Shown piece by piece: positions 1 to 11,068 of a stretch of DNA of 64,000 bases. The stretch is taken from positions 69,559,043 to 69,623,042 of the forward strand of contig OW799234.1 in assembly GCA_941918925.1 (NCBI GenBank). The letters run 5' to 3'. Both the position numbers and the translations under genes were made by a program. Below the pieces are notes generated by a model, which saw only the letters and a list, made by a program, of their open reading frames with translations, did no database searches and was not told the origin of the DNA. This DNA comes from Phyto melanocephala. Lineage: Eukaryota; Arthropoda; Insecta; Diptera; Rhinophoridae. Positions within the stretch are counted from its first letter, which is position 1. Every line of letters begins with the position of its first letter.

Positions 1-1311
1 TGTTGTCATTTAGAACACAAAGCATATGTAAACAAATCAGAAACTAGTAGACAGCTGAAGCTAAATATTTGTAAGAAGTACTGCAGCTTTAACCGGAAAC
101 ATTACGTCATATAATATAAATTGTGGAGATTTGCCTGTGTCATGTTAAACACATAGTGCCTTTAAATTTTCATAAAATTTATTTAATATATATAAGAAAT
201 AATGATTAAAACTGATTTTAATTACCAGAGTTATAAGTACTTAACATTGGTAGGTCTCATTTGGGACCAACCTGTATATGTTGAGACCACAGGTGAAGGG
301 TAAAAACAACAAAGAGCACTAATGTTGAAATACTTTACGAACCAGTCGAAGAATGCAAAATGTATAAAGGGTGTATTACTTAACATTCCTTAGTATTGGC
401 GAAAAATATTATATGCATGTGTGTGTGTATGTAAATATTTATATTTTTTAGGTGTAAGTGAAGACATCAATTAAGCCTTCTAATCGTTTTTCTAGCCCCC
501 AAACAAAGAAATCAAATACACAACAAGTAGTTCCCTGAATTCATCGAAGCACTAAATTTATGAACGTATTACTTCACTACAAATTAATCAATCATATGTA
601 GTAGCCACTTTATAAGCCACGATTTCAACTGCATTTGACTTAACGAAAATAATGCCTCCCCAACATTTGCTTCATTTAAAAAGACATTAAAACTGAAACC
701 TCCTTTTATTCAAATCAAAAGTAATTATAAACATTTCATTTTGCAATAAAGAGTCCTCCCTGAAAAACAGAGTTTGTAGAAAAATCAACGTTCACTTTTA
801 TAATTACAATTTAAAGAAAAAAAAAATATTTTAATAAAAAAAGATTAACATTTGAAGTAGTATTTTTTCTTTTACAAGTTAAAATTAAATTATAATTGTT
901 TTAAATGCAAAAGGAAAATTCTTGACGGAAAGAGCGAATAAAATCATACGCATGCAGTTGGAAGCATAAATATAGCATTAATGATTTTTTAAATATTAAA
1001 ACTCAAAACTTAATGTAATTATGACCGATTTTTATGAAACAGTTATTAAATAAATTCTATGAAATTATTTATTAAAATCTATATTCAGATCTATATACAG
1101 CTCCCAAGACATCTTTAGGGTACAAAGCGATGGTGATTTTATAATTCTTATTACATTCATTACACCAGAAGTACCGAAACCTTAAAAATTTTATTTTAAA
1201 ATAATTGTTAATTATTGAGTAACCCAAATTTCTAGCTGCATTTACTTTATCTATTTTTGAGCTCCCAAGAATGATATTGACGCCATCATCATCAATAAGT
1301 GTATTCTTTTC
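1..1311. other. AT-rich stretch without a recognisable gene
   Basis: No coding frame with a recognisable motif was seen on either strand. The only repeat-like piece is at about 285-302 (accacaggtgaagggta), which is the reverse complement of the first bases of the DINE-1-like family seen at 62064. It may be a stub of that element. A minus-strand frame (1072-1464) runs across this boundary into the repeat and has no family resemblance. Confidence 0.5.
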
Positions 1312-2040
1312 ATACCCTTCACACAGTGAAAAAGGGTTTGTCATTCCGTGTGAAATTTCTACAATTTTCATTTCCGACCCCATAAAGTATATATTTTCTG
1401 AAAGCTTATGAATAGGGGAGTCGATTAAGCTCTGTCGGTCAGTCCGTGTGTATGTTGAAATCAACTTTTTGAAGCCTTCCGATATCGCATTGACCCGGGT
1501 GGGGTATTTAAATATCTGAAATATTCGGGAGTAGATCGGTATTCAAAATCAGAAATATCGGTTCATAAACAACTGAGATATGAGCAAAAGCCTACGACCA
1601 TCTCAATTTTTTTTTTCACAAAAACAACATACATAAATACAAACTTGTATACTGGTTAGAGAAAACGTGGCATCGAATCTCAGCTGAGCCAAAAACAATT
1701 TTTTTTATTTTTTTATATTTTTTTTTTAATTTTTTTTTATTTTTTTTTTAATTTTTTTTTATTATTTTTTTTTGTTTTATATTTATTATATATATATTTT
1801 AATTATCTTATTTTTAATTTTTTTTTAAATTTTTTTTAAAAATTTTTTTTTTTATTTTTTTTTAACATACATACGTAAATTTATAATTTTACAATGGGAT
1901 GTTTTTATATATGTATGTTTTTTATATGTATGTACGTATTTCATATGGGGAAGGGTGATACAAACTACTGTTATTGCATGACTACACGTGTGAAGGGTAT
2001 ATAAGATTCGGCATGGCCAACTATAGCGCTCTTACTTGTT
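1312..2040 (+). mobile_element. DINE-1-like (Helentron-related) element, family A copy 1
   Basis: It begins CATACCCTTCACA, contains the family core (cattccgtgtgaaatttcta, gaccccataaagtatatat, gagtcgattaagc), and returns to the inverted end gtgaagggtata at 1991-2002. A TTCGGC-type hairpin and CTTACTTGTT close it. The same blocks in the same order occur at 61045 and 62064, so the boundaries rest on alignment within the window. The middle (about 1608-1870) is a degenerate poly-T tract. DINE-1 elements of Drosophila share this plan: subterminal inverted repeats, a conserved core, a variable middle and a 3' stem-loop. Assignment to that class is inference. Confidence 0.75.
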
Positions 2041-2415
2041 TCTTATTATTATGCATTTTGACTTTAATGGATCAAGGCATAATCCATTTACAGATGCCCA
2101 CGTAGAAATTTTATCCAGATCATTATTTAATTCCCAAAATTCAGTGATTAATTCCATGGAACAACTGGGATACAACTGAACGTCATCAATCAGTATACAT
2201 ATGTATTTTAGAATATAGTAATCATTAGCATATAACGAATATAGCAACGGTCCAAGTATGCAACCCTGTGAAATTAAATCACCGCTTATAACCGATTGCG
2301 ATCCACTATGAAGGTACGAGGAGATCAGTCGAACAGCAAGCGATGAAAAATTAAATATTTTTATGCATAACTTTGATTAAGGCACCGTATCAAAGGCTTT
2401 AGAGTGTTTCAATAA
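2020..2415 (-). pseudogene. LINE reverse transcriptase fragment (Jockey/CR1-like)
   Basis: Read on the minus strand from about 2410 down, broken frames give SKAFDTVP, then ISSYL, then QGCILGPLLYSLYAND, then IDDVQLY and NNDLDKISTWASVNGLCL ending in KSKCIII. These are the palm motifs of a non-LTR reverse transcriptase in the right order; the fragment around DDV is the catalytic box, with its first residue altered. At least one stop and frame changes interrupt it, and both ends of the ORF are missing. The WASxNGLxL and KSK blocks match the LINE at 44955-45925, so both may belong to one family. It abuts the end of a DINE-1-like element at 2040. Confidence 0.75.
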
Positions 2416-3370
2416 TACCAAAAATTATATTCTTTTCTCATCATGATTATTACGCTTCCTTCCGCTCTTAGTTGACCTTGGCTGTTAGACTTTACAAAAT
2501 GTGCGCTAATTATTTGTTCTTAACTATCCCATTGCTGCGCTACATTTGTGTAGATTATTTAATGTAATAGGGAAAATAGACACATTTAAACTCACGTAAA
2601 GAAAATGCAAAAAAAAGCAAGATAATAATTAGTCTTTAAATCTGAAATACTTGGACAGCAAAAATTTTTCCACATATCATCATTAAATTGCAATTTTTCA
2701 CAATTTTCAAATTGTTTAAATAACAAACACACTCTGATTTTCTTTTATACCAACTTTTGATTTGTTGCACATGCAGCTCATAACAAAAGAAACTGCACAA
2801 GTGCAGGGAGGGCAAATACCGAACAAGAAATATAAAAAGACAGCATAAAATTGCATAAATGAGTGAATGGTATGAAAATCCATTTAATGTTTGAATATGA
2901 TGGACGAGTAGATACTAGTCGAACAGCAAAAAACAACATTTAATAATAACCAACATCAAACAAGGAAGTTGCAAAGTTTATATGAAGTAAACACCACTAA
3001 GAAACGTAAAGAATGCGAGGGGCATAAATATGGGACATTAAGATGAACTTGCCTTACATTTTTAGCGTAAATGTTGTTCTTATAAACCCCACATTTATAA
3101 CACGTACAAAAAGCACAAGCTTATAATGTCTTATTGTGTTTATGAGTCTATTCTGAATATTATTGTATACGCAAATACGCGTATTCACTTTCTTCTCAGC
3201 ATATCCCGGCAGTTTTTGATCAAGGCATGTATTTACTAACCAGAAAGTGGCATTTCCACAACTTAATATATTTTCTTTTGAATTTGGGCTGTCAAATAAA
3301 AATATCATTTCTCTCTATGAGTTTAAATATCAAATTTTACATGAGACTAAAAGGTATGTTACCCATTTTT
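2416..3370. other. No gene seen
   Basis: AT-rich DNA with only short chance frames (for example minus 3054-3308) that match nothing I recognise. Confidence 0.4.
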
Positions 3371-4206
3371 AAACCCCTCATCTGTGGTACCAAGGGTCTA
3401 TATAGCTTTGTCATTCTGTTTGTAATTTCTACAATTATTAAATTCTTAGAATTAGGATAATTCATATGCACTTTCGCTACTATTTGCAGCAGTGCCTCTG
3501 GAGCTTTATGTAAATAATTGTGGAAAGATTTGTCACTAATCCGCAAAGTTATAGGCAAAAAAAATTTTATAAAACATATTTATTTATTTAAAATAAAAAG
3601 TAATTTATATTACACGCTATAGACACCAAAGTACAAAACGAGGTATCGAAAAAAATATACAAATCGCCTTGAAACCAACTGAGATATAAACACCAAAATG
3701 TACAACTGCTTCGGTATTTTTACTAAAATTTACATAGAGGATTGACTAACAAAATATAATACACTTTAAGAAAATTAAAAATCTATGAAAACCGCCACTA
3801 CAAAATGGTGTAGACTAAATTGATAAATTTACTAATGTAAATATTGCAACTCTTTCTAAACGAAATGGCTTGATCTGTACAATACGGGTTAAATATAATA
3901 ATTACGATATTACCCTTCTCAACCCTCATAATATTGGTATTAAATGAAAGGGTTTGCCCGTTACAATACAGTTGACCATAAACAAACCAAAATCAAAATG
4001 GCGCCCTAAACAAAATTGCAGATAAATATTTTTTTAACTTCGTCAACATGGGTATAAAAGAAAAGAGCTTGACCAATAGAATACAGCTAAGTATGTCAAA
4101 GATGGCGTCAGAAATGTAGGCTAAGCTACACTGTGGTCACTATGCTTCGTATAAAATGGTGAAGGTTAATATCAGATTCCCATATACATATATAGCGAAT
4201 ATAGCA
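3371..4206 (+). mobile_element. DINE-1-like element, family A copy 2 (degenerate)
   Basis: It starts with a worn 5' end (acccctcatctgtggtacca then agggtctatata). It keeps the core cattctgtttgtaatttcta and the internal blocks gcaaagttataggcaaaaa and gatggcgtcagaaat, which align in order with 61400-61940. It ends with atggtgaagg and a damaged hairpin near 4180-4206. The lost 3' hairpin and many substitutions make this an older copy than those at 61-63 kb. Confidence 0.65.
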
Positions 4207-4589
4207 TTGTAAATTGCTTTTTTACTTTTTAGTTTTTGAGTGTAGAAAAGGATTCGTGCTATGAGACAATTAAAAATTTTTGCCATTTCAACACAAACTG
4301 CAACACGGCTGCAAATAATTAATTTGTATCGTAAAAATTTGTACTTGATTAGAATGTGTTTTGTAAATTACGTACATTTTATGAACTTTGTAATCGATCT
4401 ACCGAACATGCTTTATAAACTGATGTCACCAAATTTAGCACCAGTTTTAGTTTATTAGGCTTTAAATCTTTAAGCCGTATGCGAAGAGTGCGTACTGAGA
4501 AGAATATTGCAGCTTTATCATACGATATTACTAAATATTGTAATATGTCAATTTGTGACCACTGTCGACAGTTGCTCATGTGTGTCTCA

Positions 4590-4985
4590 ACCCCCTGGAA
4601 GGTATCATGCGATGACTACTGACATTTTTTCAGAAATTGAAGATTGGAACTGTATGTCAAAGTTCAAACAAACCCATGCCATATTATACCATGAAGTTAT
4701 TAAGTGGTGAGTTTAATGAGCAATTTATCTTACGATTTGAAGCAGTTCAATGGCTGCCAAGATCATGCGATTGAATCCCACTAGACTACTGTTGAAGGGG
4801 ACACGTAAAGTCTCTCGTACACAGGGACAAGCCAGCCACAATTCCAGCCCTGGAAAAGATTTTACCTGCCATTGTTATGATACCGGTCAAAATGATGGAA
4901 AAAAGTATGCTAAATTTAAAATTAGTAGCTGGACCACATTACAGGCAGGCATTTATGCATCTCGCCACAAAAAATTAATTTTTTA
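4590..4985 (+). pseudogene. DD41D (rosa-like) mariner-family transposase, decayed
   Basis: Frame-hopping translation gives GRYHAMTTD, then HEVIKW with LLSGEFNEQF, then QWLPRSCD-IPLDY, then GHVKSLVHRDKPATIPALE. This is the C-terminal half of a Tc1/mariner-superfamily DDE transposase of the type whose last catalytic Asp lies in PRSCDLTPLDYFLWG. Stops sit in the catalytic block and at least one indel shifts the frame, so it cannot encode a working enzyme. The longest local open frame (4750-5052) is a shadow in another frame. No terminal repeats or TA duplications were found around it. Confidence 0.75.
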
Positions 4986-6489
4986 TTCAGTTTTGAAAAT
5001 TGTCTGTTGTTTTTTTTTAATTTTCAAAACCCAAACTGTCATCCAGTCATAAAGATCATCCAGTACATAAATATATTAATAAATATGTCTGGGTGTTTAT
5101 GTGTAACTACGTTTTTTTATTTTGTTTAATGCCACTTTGCTCACTCCAGGTAGTTCAAACAGTGGCCTAACAACTGTAGTCATAAAGTAACAAAATTTTG
5201 TTAGATCATTAAAAGTAAATTTATCTACTAAGTGATTATTTAAAATGACTAAACTAAGTGGTCCTTAGTAGCTGATTTATTCACTACTAACTGTGCGGCA
5301 TATCTAACAAAACCTTCGGGCTACATTAAAAACACACATCATTCATGTATTAAATTTAACAATATAGCGTTAGCAAAACTATTTGAATTGGCAACAAAAC
5401 TGACAGCCTACAAGCATTAAGAATGTTAGTATTCTTCTTCATCTATTACCTTCTTTGTTTTTAATGTTTTTCCTCACAAACAAAGCGGTTTTACTTTATA
5501 TTAGTACATATAGAAGTACATATCTTGAAGTGTGTATAATAATTAATAACTCAATCCAAGCAGAAATACTAGAGCCATTAAACACAGTACCGTGCAATTT
5601 GACAGATATGAATATGTTTAATTTAAAGATTTATAATTATTCGAAAAACTACTTAAAATTATTCTTGAATTTATTTTAACAATTTTTTATCTGATGTATA
5701 ATAAATTACAAGTTAATTAAATTACTCTTAAATGAAAATCATAAAGATAATTTATTACGCCATTTGGTCAGGGGGGCAAAAAATGTAAAGTCGATTTGTT
5801 GCAATTTTTTTTAATAAACGCATTGTAAGATACCTGTAGCTATGAACATAAATTTATAAAAAAAATCGGTTTAAACATTTATATAAAAATCAATAACCAA
5901 ACGTTTACAAGAGCGTCAAACGTTCATCAGCTGTCAAAAGTTCTCATTGTCTTACAATTTGTATGAAGCAAAACGAAATACCGCGGCGGCAACGCTTTGT
6001 AATGTTCATTGCACAACTCTGGCTAATGTTTCGGTTTGGCTGTAAAAGATTTTTTTGAAACATAACAATGATTAGATTTTTATTTACACGGTACTGTTAA
6101 TAGATTAACTGGTTGGCCGCAAAATACCACTTGTCTCCTTGCTATTGTTTTTTTTTTAAAAAGATCGATGCTATTTGGTTTAAACTAAAGAAATGTTTGA
6201 AAATCGCAATAAGTACAGCTTAATGAATTTAGTGAATGGCCTAATGAGAAATCAATGAAGATGTATTAAGTTTCCCATTATTACGTAGATATTTTGAAAA
6301 ATTCTTAGCAAATATTTTTTATAATATTTTACAATTTCCTTATTAAAAGTATTTTAAATATAGTTTTTGCTAACTCAATGCCAGAATATGATTACGATAT
6401 ATTTCTAGGGCTAAAAAAGCAGTTTTTATTATGCAAGAGAGACAACAATGCAACAAAAATGTTAAATACATAATAAAGAAAGTACTTAA
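4986..6489. other. No gene seen
   Basis: Unannotated AT-rich DNA. A short GC-richer island (5975-6010, ataccgcggcggcaacgc) stands out but carries no recognisable coding motif. Confidence 0.4.
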
Positions 6490-6738
6490 CAAGGCGAATT
6501 CACATCAGGTGAAGTTAAAGACTCAACTGACTGTTTTGGTAAATTTTATTCTCTAACTTCTATTAATCAAAGTTTCTTTACAAAATTTTTAAATAAATTA
6601 CTTTACTACTTTCAACAGCGTAATTTAAAAAAGTGAAAAATTGTGTATTTAAAACAGAGAAGTCATTAAAAAAAATTATAATCAAACTATATTACTACTT
6701 ATATGAAAAATTAAAAGAGAATAGTGTAGAAGGAGTCA

Positions 6739-7458
6739 TCTATATATATAAAAGTGAAACTCTGTCTGTGTGTTAGCTATAGACTCCGAAACCGTAAGGC
6801 CGATCGGACTCAAGCTTTGGCAAGTTGTTGTACTCATACCAGGGAGTGTTTATGGGTGGAAACAAATGGGAGGGGCCACGCCCATAAAAAATTAGTTATC
6901 ATTTTTAGCTACTTGCACTTGACCGATTTTTCTGAAACTTAGCACACATATTAAGCTGCCAGAACTATATAATTTTGTGATTAGAAAAGTGGGCAGGGCC
7001 ACGCCCATAAAAAAATTATAATTTTTAGGTACTTGAACTGGACACATATTGAGCTGTCATGGCTATATATTTTCGTTATTAGAAAAGTGGGCAGTGTCAC
7101 GCCCATAAGAAATAAGTTGTCATTTTTAGCTACTTGCACTAGATCGATTTTCCTGAAACTTTGCACACATATTAAGCTGTCATGACTTTACAATTTCGTG
7201 ACTAGAAAAGTGGGCAGTGCCACGGCAACAAAAAAAGTTATAATTTTCAGCTATTTGAACTTCGCCGATTTTCCTGAAACTCTGCACACATATTGAGCTT
7301 TTCATGACTATACAGTTTCGTGATTAGAATAGTGGGCAAAGCCACGCCCATTAAAAGAAAGTTATAATTTTTAGCTTTTTGCACTTGATATTCAATTTAA
7401 ATTCAGAATGCATTTTTATTCATTAAGGGGCGTAGCAACACGCGCCGGGATTTTCTAG
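6739..7458 (+). mobile_element. Non-autonomous Helitron, 122-bp tandem repeats
   Basis: The 5' end is A|TCTATATATATAAAAGTG and the 3' end is CTAG|T, the canonical Helitron arrangement between a host A and T. A GC-rich pre-terminal segment (ggcgtagcaacacgcgccgg) can fold into a short stem just before CTAG. The body holds about five repeats carrying gtgggcagggccacgcccat and gaaactttgcacacatatt, starting near 6868, 6991, 7089, 7212 and 7333, with a period of about 122 bp except one shortened unit. No Rep or helicase coding is present, so mobility would depend on another element. Confidence 0.85.
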
Positions 7459-7525
7459 TTTTATAAGAATATGAAAAATGTATTTATTTTAAAAATTTAA
7501 CTGCCTGTTTATTTAAGTGCAAATT

Positions 7526-8282
7526 CAGTAGAAGTTCGATTCTTGCACGTAATGAAAACCGGGCTCGGTGCAAGTTTCGAGGTTGTCACAAGTACCGAGT
7601 ATTAATTTTCCATACAAAATAAAAGGCACATACATATGTACATCTGTTTAAAATCTAAGTTTAATATGTATTTCAATTCTAAACACTTAAGTTCAACGCA
7701 TTCGTATAACAGTAGATACATATTTTATGTGGAATTAAAGAAATTAAAATATTTTTTTTTGTTTTGTACAAAATCGTTTGTTCTGTACTACACTGCTTCT
7801 TAGTCTCTTTCCATTTTTGGAAACTCCGAGGGTTTAAGCGTCTTTCTTCTCCCAGAGTCGGATTCAGAATGCGCCACAAATTTCTTTATGGTGTTTCATT
7901 TCTCTTCACACGAGTAATTATGAACATAAAAACTATTGGCTAAGGTATTGGTGGAAAATCCAGCACTTAATTTCTTTAAAATCTCAGCTATGTGTTTAAT
8001 TGTCAGCAACGTTAATTTTTTCTTTGCCATTATGACACCGCACCTCTCAATAGTCAGCTTAAAACTGATTCAAATTATGTACAACATTTCATCAGCAACA
8101 TAAAACGACGTGGATTTCCCGAAATGTATTCAGTATAAGAAAACGTAAACAAAGCAGCACGCAAGACTAATGTTGCAAGTATCGAGTTCAAAATTTTCGG
8201 ATGTCGTAAGTACTGAGTGCGTAATGTTGCATGAATCGAGGTGTGCAAGTATCAAATATGTGCAAGAATCGATTTACTACTG
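7526..8282 (-). mobile_element. Tigger-like (pogo group) element, internally deleted
   Basis: The left end CAGTAGAAGTTCGATTCTTG (7526) and the reverse complement of the right end (CAGTAGTAAATCGATTCTTG, ending 8282) form terminal inverted repeats. The right flank is TA and the left flank is TT, as if one base of a TA duplication had changed. Repeated TGCAAGTATCGAG-like motifs fill the arms. It encloses the N-terminal transposase remnant at 7800-8030. Only about 0.76 kb remains, against roughly 2 kb or more for autonomous relatives. Confidence 0.7.
7800..8030 (-). pseudogene. Tigger-like transposase N-terminus (CENP-B type HTH), truncated
   Basis: From ATG at 8030 the minus strand reads MAKKKLTLLTIKHIAEILKK, then ANSFYVHNYSCEEK, a TGA stop, NTIKKFVAH, and GRRKTLKPSEFPKME before a final TAA. 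This is the order of the N-terminal DNA-binding region of pogo/Tigger transposases: a helix-turn-helix, then the linker leading into the second CENP-B-type HTH, with the typical RKTL-K-EFP motif. In the family this domain binds the element's ends. The whole DDE catalytic region has been lost and one in-frame stop splits what is left, so it is inactive. Confidence 0.75.
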
Positions 8283-8734
8283 TATTTTAAATTTGTTTAG
8301 GTTAACAGGCAGTAAGAGCTAAAAGTAAATAAACGTGCTTTTGTCTTCAGCAAAAAAATATCAAAAATGCAGTGGAATTTTGTTTTGGTCGACGAAAGAA
8401 AACTGTGGAGTAAAATTTTTATAAACAAATTATAAGAATTTGCCCTTCCTTATACCTATGTAAGGACCCTTATTACCGACAAGTGTCATACGTTCAGGAA
8501 ACAAACTTTAGACACTTTTCGACTTTTTTAAATCACTTTTAATTATATACATTATATCGCAAAAAGTTATTACATTTATTGTTTGTTAAGATAATAATTT
8601 CATAGTTTTAATTTTTCTAAAGTCAGCTGTTTTTGTGGCTTTTTGACAACTAGCGAATATCTTTACACAATTTTGTTTGCATGGTGTTTTTGTGCTGTTG
8701 CAGAATTGGGGTGACCTGGTGTGAACTCGCCTTG

Positions 8735-9230
8735 GTAATTTCTCAATAACCCGGATATTTGATTGTTTCCGAAGACTTCCTTTTTTTGCTTCAATTTTTA
8801 TCAATAATCCGAAAAGTAAATTTTTTTATTCATTGGTATGACGCTCTTCGTATAAGGGATTTTTTGCCGTTATAAATTTTGCATATATGTATATAGTAAA
8901 AAATAGATTCTTGCACATACTACCTACTTGCATATCTCGATTTTTCCCAAAACTAAATTTTGCTTTTATTACGTACGCAGTACCTGCAACATTTAAAAAT
9001 TTAAACCTCAATATTTGCAACGTTTTTTTTTCACATACATTTCTCAGTAGATTTTTTGTTTGCTTGTTAGCCAGAGTAAAGTTGGGAGAAATCTCGCCAT
9101 GTTATCACATAGATGACGTATTGAGCTAAACTACGTCAGGTTAATATTAAGTGGTGCGTCTAACACTTCAGATGTAAAGCAATTAAACAAGTGTGCACAA
9201 AGCAAGCGCGTATTGAAAATTTCTTTAATA
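8735..9230. other. No gene seen
   Basis: AT-rich stretch; opposed short frames at 8826-9129 overlap each other and show no family motif. Confidence 0.4.
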
Positions 9231-9926
9231 TCTATATATATAAAAATCAATGTGTGTTTGTATGTTTGTATGTTTATATGTTTGTATGTTTGTATGTTTG
9301 TATGTTTGTTTGTGCTTTATAGACGGTTAAACGGCTGGACCGATTTTCTTGAAATTTTCACAGAATCTTTCTGTATGTCTGGAAGGAACTATAGGCTATA
9401 CTTTGGTTTGAAATTGTAAGTGGCGGGGTGCCACGCCCTATTAAAGAATAAGCATTAAATATTATATATTATTATATTATATACGAAAGTTAATGCAGCT
9501 AGAGTCTTCAAATTAAGTACGGCAAGCTTTGACATCCACACAAACATTTTGGTAAAAAATGGGCGTACTTGCAGTAGTAGGCGTGGCCACATGAACTAAA
9601 TACTAAAATTCGTATATTTGGAAAACGATATCAATTAGAGTAGTAAAATTTTGCAAGATCAACTTTGACATCCAAATGAACATTTAGGCAAGAAGTGGGT
9701 GCATTATCAATAGTGGGCGTGGTACCTACCATATGAATTAAATACTAAAATTCGTATATCTGGAAAACGATATCGATTAGAGTACTAAAATTTTGCAAAA
9801 GCAACTTTGATATTCAAATAAACATTTATGGAAAAAATGGCTGCATTAACAATAGTGGGCGTGGCACCTGCCATATGAATTGAATACTAAAATTTGGGGT
9901 GGCGAAGCACACCGGGTATTAGCTAG
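9231..9926 (+). mobile_element. Non-autonomous Helitron, second subfamily
   Basis: It starts A|TCTATATATATAAAAATC and ends GCTAG|T after a GGTG...CACC stem (about 9897-9914). Right after the 5' end is a run of TGTATGTT-type octamers (about 9252-9310), then acggctggaccgattttctt. About 140-bp repeats with tagtgggcgtgg and ggaaaacgatatc follow. The ends match the copy at 6739 but the repeated body differs, so it is a separate subfamily. No coding capacity. Confidence 0.85.
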
Positions 9927-10156
9927 TATTAGATAAAGATAAAAATATGGACTTAAAAGTTTACAAGTGTACTGAACAAAACTATGAATCAGATTAAATA
10001 TTGTGCTAAAACGTCCAATAGAAATGCTTTTTGATTATATAAAAACAAAATTTTCGGTACTTGCAGCAACCTAAAAACTTGCACCCAGCTCCGTTTTCAT
10101 TGCAAGCAAGAATAAAGAGTCTACTGTATTTGGTTTATCGGCGTTCTTTTATAATA

Positions 10157-11068
10157 CAGTCGAACTTCCATAACTCGAATCACCATTATCCCAAAAAAAA
10201 ACTTCGACTTACGGAGACTTCGAGTTACAGAATTTTTTGTTTAAATAGAAAAAAAGGTTTTTTATTACATGTTTTTATTTAAAATAGCCTCGAATGGAAA
10301 ACTACATACTTAAGAATATAAAATGACAAGCATATATACTAATACTTGTAATTAAATATTCGAAAAGAACTTTCTACATCATTTCTTGTTGGCTGTTGAG
10401 CAGTTTCTCATGCTTGTTTTGGCTTCTAGTTGCTGAAAACCAATCCAGGACTGCTGTGTCGACTTTTTTGTAATTTGGGGTTCTAACTCTTTTACTACAT
10501 AAACGAAATCCAGATTGAAATGAGTTGATAATTATTTCCTTATTTTTGAAAATTGTTGATACCGTGCTTGCCGACATACCATATTTATCAGCCGCTTTCT
10601 TTTTCTTTAATCCATCTTCGACGTCTTTTATAAGTTTATATTTTTTTTTCAGTTGATGAGCATTTTAAAACATGTTTAGTTGCCATAATAATAAAAAAAA
10701 ATTGACTTCAACATTTATCATCTAGCCCGAATTATGCATAGAAATAATAGTACTTACGCAAACAAAAAGAAACAAATTTGTAATTACCCGAAAAAAAAAA
10801 ATAAAAATAGCACGTAAAATAGACAAACCAGCCTAAAAAACAAACGAGAGTAAAACAAACAACCCATTTAAACAAGCAAAATTCTTCGAGTTATAGAGTT
10901 AATGTGTATGTTTTTGTGTTCGAGTTATGGAGAACTTCGACTTATGGAAGTACGAGTTACGGAAGGAAAATTGTATGTGATTTGTTATTTTAACGTTACT
11001 GCCAACCAAATTAGTTCGAGTTAGAGAAAATTCGAGTTAGAGAAGTTCGAGTTATGGAAGTTCGACTG
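10157..11068 (-). mobile_element. Complete Tigger-like element with TA duplications, internally deleted
   Basis: Both ends read CAGTCGAACTTCCATAACTC inward, identical for about 23 bp, and each is flanked by TA (10155-10156 and 11069-11070). TIRs starting CAG and a TA target are typical of pogo/Tigger elements. The right arm repeats the TIR motif (ttcgagttatggag, ttcgacttatggaa, ttcgagttagagaa) several times. Only the N-terminal part of a transposase remains inside. The high identity of the two TIRs suggests a fairly recent insertion compared with most elements here. Confidence 0.85.
10374..10686 (-). pseudogene. Tigger-like transposase N-terminus, frameshifted
   Basis: The minus strand from ATG at 10686 reads MATKHVLKCSS, shifts frame in an A run, continues KDVEDGLKKKKAADKYGMSA, then STVSTIFKNKE and KRVRTPNYKKVDTAVLDWF. 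This is the CENP-B/Tigger N-terminal HTH followed by the start of the second HTH (VDTAVLDWF). It ends at 10374 with no DDE domain. In family members this part recognises the terminal repeats, so the fragment is consistent with a deletion derivative. It is a different subfamily from the one at 7800-8030, judging by sequence and TIRs. Confidence 0.8.

Larger units (their letters stand above)
6490..8734. mobile_element. Possible TIR element, CAAGGCGARTTCAC ends, hosting nested insertions
   Basis: The left end CAAGGCGAATTCACATCAGG (6490) and the reverse complement of the right end (CAAGGCGAGTTCACACCAGG, ending 8734) agree at 18 of 20 bases. Between them lie a complete Helitron and a Tigger-like element, so the original element would be about 0.8 kb. 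A related end (GGCGAATTCATACAGGTGAA) occurs at 25.2 and 27.3 kb. No clean target-site duplication was seen, so a chance pairing of two separate copies remains possible. Confidence 0.4.

Noticed and set aside
1072..1464. 130-codon minus-strand ORF as a gene
   Set aside because: Its first half is the reverse strand of a DINE-1-like core that recurs at 61 and 62 kb; no protein motif.
4750..5052. 100-codon plus-strand ORF as a gene
   Set aside because: It overlaps, in a different frame, the recognisable DD41D motifs PRSCD and GHVKSLVHRDKPATIP; it is a shadow of a dead transposase.
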